This document shows positions 1 to 5,955 of a stretch of DNA of 16,990 nt, in pieces. Source of the DNA: Gammaproteobacteria bacterium (lineage in GTDB: Bacteria; Pseudomonadota; Gammaproteobacteria; Pseudomonadales; UBA7434); contig JAJRPK010000080.1 of assembly GCA_024280785.1 (NCBI GenBank), forward strand, positions 1 through 16,990, read 5' to 3'. The notes below the pieces were generated by a model. It did not search any database, had not been told where the DNA came from, and saw only the letters and a program-made list of their open reading frames with translations. The position numbers and the translations under genes were made by a program. The first letter of the stretch is position 1. Each line of letters starts with the position of its first letter.

Positions 1-1
1 A

Positions 2-877
2 GGGCAAATCACCTTATTTGATTTTACTTCTCAACAAAGGCGGGTTCTTTATTCGTCGATAAGCAGCAATGATCTGAAGAGTAGAAATTCGATTTGGGGC
101 GATCCTTCCTGCAACGAGCCCGAAAAATTCTCACCGCACGGTTTTGATTTGGCCCAACGTCCTGGTGGTCGCTGGCAATTATTAGTCGTGAATCACGGTG
201 AAGCTGAAACTATAGAGATGTTTGAAGTGCTTCGACAAGACGGAGAATGGACCGTTGTTTGGCGAGGCTGTGTCGTCACTATTGAAGATAGCTTTTTAAA
301 CGATGTGGCGGCTACTCGTAATGGTTTTGTGACAACACATATGATGTCAAAAGACGGGGGCACGGTCGATTTTTTTCTCGGCGCGAAAACCGGCTTTTTA
401 TGGCAGTGGTCTTTGCAAGAGGGCTTTAGCAAAGTTGTTGGTAGCGAAGGCGCAATGCCTAACGGTGTTGTTGTCGGTAAAGACGATTCGCGTGCATACA
501 TTAATATGTACCGTGAGGATAAAGTGCGAGTGATCGATCGCAGTAGCGGAAAAATGTTGGCTGACTTAGATATAAAAGGGGGCGACAACACCAATTGGGA
601 TGTCACTCATCCGGGAAAGCTATTGGTGGCTTCTCACGACTTTAGTTTGCTCGAAATGGGTGCTTGCATGGGGGATTCTGCAAAAAATTGCCCAGTGAAA
701 TTTGAGATAATTGAAGTCGATTCTCAAACATTCTTTCAGCGTGCTATTTTTAGATCGGACGGTAAATACTTTGGCGCGGGGACCAGTGCTGTTCGAGTGG
801 GAGACGTTTTGTACATTGGTTCTTATACGGGGCAGAGAATATTGGTAGCGCCTGTAGGCTACGGTGTTGATGAGTAA
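2..877 (+). CDS. Arylesterase/SMP-30-like six-bladed beta-propeller protein, 5'-truncated by the window edge
   Basis: The frame is open from position 2, so the true start lies upstream; a TTG at 149 is an internal codon and not a convincing start. The visible 291 residues contain a motif typical of the paraoxonase/arylesterase and SMP-30/gluconolactonase propellers: SPHGFDL followed by LLVVNHG and ETIEMFEV (encoded about 131-225). In paraoxonases this blade carries the calcium-binding Asn/His region. Later parts alternate short strands and turns, as in a propeller, and the last blade reads VLYIGSYTGQRI near the end. The family hydrolyses lactones or aryl esters, often in the periplasm; any signal peptide would be in the missing part. 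The substrate cannot be told from sequence. The next gene follows on the same strand after about 130-200 bp and may or may not be co-transcribed. Family assignment is fairly good, function uncertain. Confidence 0.72.
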   Translation, partial: GQITLFDFTSQQRRVLYSSISSNDLKSRNSIWGDPSCNEPEKFSPHGFDLAQRPGGRWQLLVVNHGEAETIEMFEVLRQDGEWTVVWRGCVVTIEDSFLNDVAATRNGFVTTHMMSKDGGTVDFFLGAKTGFLWQWSLQEGFSKVVGSEGAMPNGVVVGKDDSRAYINMYREDKVRVIDRSSGKMLADLDIKGGDNTNWDVTHPGKLLVASHDFSLLEMGACMGDSAKNCPVKFEIIEVDSQTFFQRAIFRSDGKYFGAGTSAVRVGDVLYIGSYTGQRILVAPVGYGVDE

Positions 878-1000
878 GCAGAATGTGGATTTTAGCTGCG
901 TGATAGAAACTGAGCCTTAGAGATATGACTCTCGATGAAAAGCCAATATTTTAAATGTTCATTCTGCTAGTCCGCTGGGTACAACTTCGAATCGATTTTC

Positions 1001-1015
1001 AGGAGTTTCATTATT
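1001..1015 (+). promoter_or_regulatory. Ribosome-binding site pointing to an ATT start for the transporter
   Basis: AGGAG lies at 1001-1005, followed by TTTC and two consecutive ATT codons (1010-1012 and 1013-1015) in frame with the transporter. Spacing to the second ATT is 7 nt, which is ideal. No ATG, GTG, TTG or CTG occurs in this frame between the TAG at 968-970 and TTG 1079. No comparable ribosome-binding site precedes TTG 1079, where the upstream bases are GCTAATCGAGCG. AUU initiation is known in E. coli infC and pcnB. A base-call error creating ATT from ATG is the main alternative. Confidence 0.45.
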
Positions 1016-1078
1016 AATAATAATCGTGGCCAAGAGCCAACGAACGGATCCACGCAGCCCCCGTTAGCTAATCGAGCG

Positions 1079-2443
1079 TTGTATTTTGGTCCATTGATTG
1101 CCCTTGTATTGGGTTTTTCACTGACGACGGTGCTTAGTTCGCCGGCGGCCGTTACGGCGGCCATTACAGCTTGGTGCGTTATTTGGTGGATTACTGAACC
1201 GGTTCCGATTCCCGTAACTTCCCTTTTACCGCTGTCACTTTTTCCATTATTCGATGTTTTGAGTGGGGCACAGGTAGCAGCTGCTTATGGAAGCCCATTA
1301 ATTCTACTTATGCTGGGTGGATTTATCTTGTCGCGGGGGATGGAATCAACAGGGACGCATCGTCGTTTAGCGGTATACATGGTCAACGCTTGCCGGCGAG
1401 TATCGGGCGGGCAATCCGATCGAAGCCTGGTGGTTGGTTTTATGGTGGCCAGTGCCGTACTGAGTATGTGGATTTCTAATACCGCGACGACATTAATGTT
1501 GTTACCTATTGCGTTAGCCATTCTTGATACCAGCAAAAATCCAAAATTACCGATGGCTCTATTATTGGGTATTGCCTACGCGGCAAATGTTGGAGGCATG
1601 GGTACGCCAATCGGCACCCCACCTAATTTAGTGTTTATGGAAGTCTATGCGGAAGTTACTGGCTCGCGGATGGGTTTTATTGAGTGGATGCGCATAGCTG
1701 TTCCCATTGTGGTCATTTTTCTTCCTATTGTCGCCTGGTGGCTCACTCGTCATGTACCCAATGGTCAGGGCGAACCGTTAGTCATGGCGGCGGCAGGTCG
1801 CTGGCAAGTGGCAGAAAAAAGAGTGTTACTGATATTTGGTCTAACGGCGGTGGCTTGGGTGACTCGCAGCGAGCCTTTTGGTGGCTGGAGCGAGTTATTC
1901 GGCGTGCAGCAAGTGAATGACGCGACGATTGCGTTACTGGGTGCAATTACTTTGTTTGTCATAGCCGACGGTAAAGGAGGTCGATTACTAAACTGGGAGC
2001 AGGCGAATAGTATACCGTGGGGAATTTTACTGCTATTTGCTGGCGGTATCTGTATCGCTAAAGCCTTTACTGTTTCGGGTTTGAGTGCGGCGCTGGGCGG
2101 AGTTTTTGGAGTGCTGGTGGGGTTGCCAATTTTCTTCTTGATGTTAATTATCTGCTTGGGTGTGAGCTTCTTAACGGAGTCGACAAGTAATATGGCGACT
2201 ACTGTATTATTGATGCCTATATTGGCGGCAGCAGCAATGGGTGCCGATATGGACCCTCGGCTATTAATGATTCCTGCGACCTTAAGTGCCAGCTGCGCCT
2301 TCATGCTGCCAGTTGCAACGGCACCTAACGCCGTGGTGTTTGGTAGCGGCTACGTTGATGCGCGTGGTATGCTGAGAACCGGATTTATGCTCAATATATT
2401 CGGTGTGCTTATTGTGGCAGGGGTGTGTTATTACTTGTTATAG
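1079..2443 (+). CDS. DASS-family (SLC13) sodium:dicarboxylate/anion symporter
   Basis: This is an inner-membrane Na+-coupled importer of the divalent anion:sodium symporter family; relatives carry succinate, malate, citrate or sulfate. Counting from TTG 1079, both Na+-binding motifs are visible: SNTATT at 133-138 and TSNMATT at 369-375, each at the tip of a hairpin. The family signature GTPIGTPPNL is at 175-184, and SASCAFMLPVATAPNAVVFG is near 402-421. WWITEPVPIPVTSLLP at 36-51 is also typical. About 11-12 hydrophobic segments cover the 454 residues. TTG 1079 is the only conventional start codon, but it falls inside the conserved first segment (LANRA-LYFGPLIALVLG). The frame stays open back to the TAG at 968, and a good AGGAG at 1001-1005 precedes ATT codons at 1010 and 1013. 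The real start is therefore probably upstream, giving about 476 residues. The substrate is not determined. Confidence 0.9.
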   Translation: MYFGPLIALVLGFSLTTVLSSPAAVTAAITAWCVIWWITEPVPIPVTSLLPLSLFPLFDVLSGAQVAAAYGSPLILLMLGGFILSRGMESTGTHRRLAVYMVNACRRVSGGQSDRSLVVGFMVASAVLSMWISNTATTLMLLPIALAILDTSKNPKLPMALLLGIAYAANVGGMGTPIGTPPNLVFMEVYAEVTGSRMGFIEWMRIAVPIVVIFLPIVAWWLTRHVPNGQGEPLVMAAAGRWQVAEKRVLLIFGLTAVAWVTRSEPFGGWSELFGVQQVNDATIALLGAITLFVIADGKGGRLLNWEQANSIPWGILLLFAGGICIAKAFTVSGLSAALGGVFGVLVGLPIFFLMLIICLGVSFLTESTSNMATTVLLMPILAAAAMGADMDPRLLMIPATLSASCAFMLPVATAPNAVVFGSGYVDARGMLRTGFMLNIFGVLIVAGVCYYLL

Positions 2444-2601
2444 CGCGTTGACTAAAGTTTATTTGATATTGACAGCTATAAAAATTTTAATAGTGAAGCT
2501 TTTGCAACAATAAGTTTATACGACGCAAGATTGTTTACAACAAAAGGTTTTTATAACAATAGTTTTCTACTCTATACAATTTAATTAATAGGACAAAGGT
2601 C

Positions 2602-3081
2602 ATGGCTATTCAACTGGGTGAAAAAATCCCATCTTGCACGCTAAAAGTAATGGGAGAGAAAGGCCCCGAAGATATTACGACGGAATCTATTTTTAGCGGT
2701 AAGAAGGTCGTTATGTTTGCCGTGCCAGGCGCGTTTACTCCGGGGTGTTCATTAACGCATCTGCCGGGCTTTGTCGTTAATGCCGATAAAATTAAAGCTA
2801 AAGGCGTCGATACAATTGTTTGTCTATCGGTCAACGATGCCTTTGTGATGGGTGCTTGGAGTGAAAATCAAAATGCTGAAGAGTTGCTGATGCTGGCCGA
2901 TGGCAGTGCCGACCTAACTACGGCGTTAGGCTTAGAACTCGACGCATCAGCTTTTGGTTTGGGGACACGGTCGCAACGTTATTCAATGATCGTCAACGAT
3001 GGTGCGATTACCTCGCTAAATGTCGAAGCTGGTCCAGGCATCGAGGTAAGCAGCGCTGAAGTAATTTTAGAGCAGCTGTAG
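2602..3081 (+). CDS. Peroxiredoxin, Prx5-type (redoxin domain)
   Basis: This is a cytosolic thiol peroxidase that reduces hydrogen peroxide and alkyl hydroperoxides at a reactive cysteine. The 159-residue length is standard for single-domain Prx5 proteins. The active-site motif PGAFTPGCSLTHLPGF spans 42-57, with the peroxidatic Cys49. The conserved Cys74 in IVCLSVNDAFVM and the Arg in GLGTRSQRYSMIV (about 119-131) that completes the active site are also present; Cys12 is extra. The usual PGAFTPTCS has Gly in place of the second Thr here. There is no C-terminal glutaredoxin domain such as some proteobacterial homologues carry, so the reductant is probably a separate glutaredoxin or thioredoxin. 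ATG 2602 follows AGGACAAAGG a few bases upstream. The gene stands alone: AT-rich spacers of 158 bp before and over 400 bp after suggest it is monocistronic. Confidence 0.93.
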   Translation: MAIQLGEKIPSCTLKVMGEKGPEDITTESIFSGKKVVMFAVPGAFTPGCSLTHLPGFVVNADKIKAKGVDTIVCLSVNDAFVMGAWSENQNAEELLMLADGSADLTTALGLELDASAFGLGTRSQRYSMIVNDGAITSLNVEAGPGIEVSSAEVILEQL

Positions 3082-3490
3082 TTGAGATAATTGAGTGTTG
3101 AGTTATGTAAATCCTTGCTGGCGCTAATAAAAATTTCTACTCAAATATATACTTAGCTGTAATCGCAAATGTGCTGCATCGAAATGTGGCATATTATTCG
3201 GAGGCAGTCATCGGGGGAGCGTCCATATATGTCCAGGTTTTTGTTTGGTTGAAGATGTCAATCGGTATGTGAGTGATGTTTTTAGTTTTTCTTTGTTGCT
3301 GGTTACAGCTATGGGGCAGCTGGTTTGCGGAGGGCTGTTCATATGCGGCGCTTGGTGCAAGCTTAGCCAAGAACAGTTGTCTAAAGAATAGTCAAAGCTC
3401 GGTTCGGCGACTCTGATGGTGCACTATTGGGGGTTTTATTTGACTTGTTAGTGAGAATGGTTTGTATTAGTATTCTCATTATTCAATCAA
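3082..3490. other. 409-bp non-coding spacer before the TonB receptor
   Basis: I see no convincing gene. The longest short frame is a 46-codon one at 3276-3416 (+), which starts ATGTTTTTAG and encodes a hydrophobic, cysteine-containing N-terminus. It has no good ribosome-binding site and no family I recognise, so it is not called. No clear intrinsic terminator follows the peroxiredoxin. The last 50 bases carry the promoter and Fur-like site listed separately. The spacer is long enough to hide a small RNA, but nothing in it positively shows one. Confidence 0.5.
3440..3468 (+). promoter_or_regulatory. Candidate sigma70 promoter of the TonB receptor gene
   Basis: TTGACT at 3440-3445 matches 5 of 6 bases of the -35 consensus. 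After a 17-base spacer, TGTATT at 3463-3468 matches 4 of 6 of the -10 consensus. Transcription would start near 3475, about 30 bases before the chosen ATG. The -10 region overlaps the Fur-like box, which is the geometry expected for iron repression. This was found by eye only. Confidence 0.5.
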
Positions 3491-3501
3491 GTGATGAGAA
3501 T
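3451..3501 (+). promoter_or_regulatory. Fur-like operator with three GAGAAT/ATTCTC hexamers
   Basis: The minus strand of 3465-3483 reads AATAATGAGAATACTAATA, matching the classical 19-base Fur consensus at 13 of 19 positions, including a run of seven. GAGAAT occurs at 3453-3458, its complement ATTCTC at 3472-3477, and GAGAAT again at 3496-3501. Fur operators are commonly built from such hexamer arrays in front of TonB-receptor genes. The downstream gene is a FecA-like receptor, which supports iron control. Binding itself is inferred. Confidence 0.5.
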
Positions 3502-3505
3502 TTAT

Positions 3506-5644
3506 ATGAACCCTCGAGTGTTGGGCGCGGCCCTCTTATCCGCAATATTTAGCGCTGGTGTTTGCGCCAACAGTCTCTCGATTGAGGAAGTGACTATTGT
3601 CGGCTCGCGTGAGGAGGCGAGGGTGTTGCCTGGTTCTGGCGCGGTGGTAGATGGCGAGCAGATCGCTATCGAGGCCGCTACCGACATTAACCAGCTTCTC
3701 AAAACTGTTCCGGGAATCTATATCCGCGAAGAGGACGGCTATGGCCTGCGTCCCAATATTGGTATCCGGGGGGCAACTTCTGAGCGTTCTGGCAAAATAA
3801 CCCTACTGGAAGACGGTGTGATGATTGCCCCTGCACCATACTCCAACCCATCGGCATATTACTTCCCCACCATATTCCGAATGCGTTCAGTAGAGGTTTT
3901 GAAAGGGGCTTCGCTGTTACGTTATGGCCCCCAGACTACCGGTGGCGTGGTGAATATGGTGTCCACCCCCATCCCCAAAGAGCGTGGCGGAGCGATCAAC
4001 CTCAGCTACGGTGAAAATAATCAGATAGATTTTTTGGCCAACTATGGGGGCCGCATCGAAACCCAAAGCGGCAAGTTTGGCGTATTGCTGGAAACTGTTC
4101 AGCGTCGCAGTGACGGTTTCAAGAATATCGATCGATCCAGCGTAGACAGCGGCTACGATATTCAGGACTACCTGCTCAAGTTATCCTGGGAGGGTGAGCG
4201 GCAAAGTCTGTTATTCAAGGCGCAGTATTCCGATGAGACTTCCGATGAAACCTATCTGGGTTTAACCGACAACGACTTTAACGCTTCCGAAAATCGTCGC
4301 TACGGCTTATCTGCTATCGACCAGCTGAAAAACGATCATCAGGGCTATAACCTGAACTATCGCTTGCGGTTGTCAGAAACTGTTTCGATCTCGGCAGTTG
4401 CGTATTACAATAAATTCTCCCGGGACTGGTTTAAGCTTGATGGTGGCAACAGCTTTATTAAAGCCGCGAATGCTAGTGATGTCTACGCTCAGGGCGTGCT
4501 AGATGGGAGCCAAGACATCGACGGCTTGCAGTACAAGCACAACAACCGCGACTATGAATCACGCGGTGTTGAACTGAACGTTGATGCGGGTCTGGGCGAT
4601 CATACGTTATCAATTGGCGGTCGCGTTCACAGCGATGAGATGGACCGGTTTCAGCGGGTAGATGTGTACAATCAGGTCGGTGGTGACTTGATATTCAGCG
4701 GGCAAAGCAAGCCGCCCACAGGCAGTAATAACCGTCTGGAGCAGGCCGATGTCCTCACTTTTTGGGCTCTGGATAGCTGGCAGTTTAGCGATGCCCTAAA
4801 CTTGAATCTGGCATTGCGCTACGAGGACGTTGACTCCTGGAGAAAGCAGTACGCCGACCCCGCCCGCAGCGAATTGCAGAGCAAGCGAAGCAACACTAGC
4901 AAAGAGTGGCTGCCCGGTGCGTCTTTTACCTACGATCTGGGTGATAGCTGGCAACTGCTGGCGGGTGTGCACCGTGGCTTCTCCCCACTGGGCGGCGGGG
5001 CAAAGAAAGACGAAGACCCAGAAACCAGTATTAACTGGGAAGCGGGCGTCCGATATCGCGGTGAATGGTTTGTCGAGGCTATTGGATTTTACAGCGACTT
5101 TAACAACAAAAGTGAAAACTGCTCCAACGCTAACCCCTGTAGTGATGGCTCTACCACCGGCTCGTTCGTTACCGGTCAGGCGGTTATCTCGGGCCTTGAG
5201 TTCCAGTTGGGTACGACTATAGATGTTGGTGATTTCGACATTTCTCTGGATGCGATGTACACCTACACTCGTGCTGAAATCAGTAAGAATAATGCCGTCA
5301 ACGGTTTTGCCAATGGCGATCAACTGGCATCTGTACCTGAAAACCTGTTCAGCCTGCGTGCCGGTCTAAAGAGCGACTTCGGTTGGGATAACTACCTAGT
5401 GCTAAAATTCACCGACGAAATGTGTGTGGACGTCGGGTGCAACAACAATGGCGATAAGTTTGATCGAACAGAGGATTTATTGGTGATGGACTATATTAGC
5501 CGCTACGCTTTCAACGATGGCACTCATGTGTTTCTGAAAGTTGAAAACCTGTTTGACGAGCAGGCGATAGTGTCGCGTGAGCCAGATGGTGCCCGCCCCA
5601 ATAAATCGCGAACAGCTTCTCTGGGCATTGAGTGGGCTTTCTAA
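3506..5644 (+). CDS. FecA-like TonB-dependent outer-membrane receptor (probable ferric siderophore/citrate uptake)
   Basis: This is an outer-membrane gated channel that imports a large ligand, most likely a ferric chelate, using energy from TonB-ExbBD. A signal peptide covers about residues 1-20 (NPRVLGAALLSAIFSAGVCA). A TonB-box-like EEVTIVGS follows directly, then a plug domain to about residue 155 with the FecA-type block VPGIYIREEDGYGLRPNIGIRG, LLEDGVMIAPAPYSNPSAYYFP and VEVLKGASLLRYGPQTTGG. The rest is a beta-barrel ending in Phe (GIEWAF), the outer-membrane insertion signature. Unlike E. coli FecA there is no N-terminal signalling domain and no fecIR-type sigma/anti-sigma pair nearby, so control is probably by Fur only. 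GTG 3491 and ATG 3494 are alternative starts; ATG 3506 is preferred because GATGAG sits 7-8 bases ahead. Codon choice is visibly more GC-rich than in neighbours. The ligand is not determined. Confidence 0.9.
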   Translation: MNPRVLGAALLSAIFSAGVCANSLSIEEVTIVGSREEARVLPGSGAVVDGEQIAIEAATDINQLLKTVPGIYIREEDGYGLRPNIGIRGATSERSGKITLLEDGVMIAPAPYSNPSAYYFPTIFRMRSVEVLKGASLLRYGPQTTGGVVNMVSTPIPKERGGAINLSYGENNQIDFLANYGGRIETQSGKFGVLLETVQRRSDGFKNIDRSSVDSGYDIQDYLLKLSWEGERQSLLFKAQYSDETSDETYLGLTDNDFNASENRRYGLSAIDQLKNDHQGYNLNYRLRLSETVSISAVAYYNKFSRDWFKLDGGNSFIKAANASDVYAQGVLDGSQDIDGLQYKHNNRDYESRGVELNVDAGLGDHTLSIGGRVHSDEMDRFQRVDVYNQVGGDLIFSGQSKPPTGSNNRLEQADVLTFWALDSWQFSDALNLNLALRYEDVDSWRKQYADPARSELQSKRSNTSKEWLPGASFTYDLGDSWQLLAGVHRGFSPLGGGAKKDEDPETSINWEAGVRYRGEWFVEAIGFYSDFNNKSENCSNANPCSDGSTTGSFVTGQAVISGLEFQLGTTIDVGDFDISLDAMYTYTRAEISKNNAVNGFANGDQLASVPENLFSLRAGLKSDFGWDNYLVLKFTDEMCVDVGCNNNGDKFDRTEDLLVMDYISRYAFNDGTHVFLKVENLFDEQAIVSREPDGARPNKSRTASLGIEWAF

Positions 5645-5955
5645 CTGGTCGCGAATTGCGAACCATGCGCACAATGCAAAACTGTACTCTGACACCCAAT
5701 AATTCAAATACATGAGGCTGGATTAAATTTTGCTAAATTTAATCGGCTTTTTACAGCCTCGTTAGGGTAGCGTATAGATGAGAGAGGTAATCAAGGGCAG
5801 CCGAGGACGCCCGCTTTCACTTTTTAAGGCTATAGGTTATCGTTTTTATTAGCAGCTTCAATTCAGTCATTAATATTTTTTGTTCTGACTTAGGCGCTGT
5901 TGCTACCAACTGCAGTCCATTGCCGAAGGTGCTTACTAATAATGGGTGCTGCGCA
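5645..5955. other. Convergent spacer between the TonB receptor and rapA
   Basis: Apart from the terminator at 5714-5760, nothing coding is recognised. A 63-codon minus-strand frame (6008-5817) overlaps the rapA 3' end in another frame and has no family features. No T-tract hairpin is obvious for rapA on the minus strand. Confidence 0.5.
5714..5760 (+). terminator. Intrinsic terminator after the TonB receptor gene, with nested stems
   Basis: An inner perfect 10-bp stem, GATTAAATTT (5721-5730) with AAATTTAATC (5735-5744) and loop TGCT, is followed by GGCTTTTT. An outer 7-bp stem, GAGGCTG (5714-5720) with CAGCCTC (5754-5760), encloses the whole. The T-run is on the plus-strand side, so it terminates the receptor transcript that ended 70 bases earlier. 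The facing rapA gene reads towards it from the other side. The inner stem is AT-rich, so the outer stem may add stability. Confidence 0.65.

Noticed and set aside
878..967. GCAGAATG (878-885) and CATTCTGC (960-967) as an inverted pair between the first two genes
   Set aside because: Only 8 bp of match over a 74-base gap, with no T-run and no compact stem; chance is a sufficient explanation.
1765..2304. 179-codon minus-strand frame inside the transporter gene
   Set aside because: It is antisense to conserved DASS motifs and not protein-like in any family I know.
2444..2601. TTGACA at 2469-2474 as a promoter for the peroxiredoxin
   Set aside because: No -10 hexamer of reasonable match lies 16-18 bases downstream. 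TATACAAT near 2573-2580 lacks a matching -35, so no promoter could be assigned with confidence in this AT-rich spacer.
3276..3416. 46-codon plus-strand frame with hydrophobic, Cys-containing start (MFLVFLCCWLQLW)
   Set aside because: There is no good ribosome-binding site and no recognisable family, and the frame is short enough to occur by chance in a 409-bp spacer.
4796..5323. 175-codon minus-strand frame inside the TonB receptor gene
   Set aside because: It is a shadow of a conserved plus-strand gene: its composition mirrors the complementary codons, and it has no motif or ribosome-binding site.
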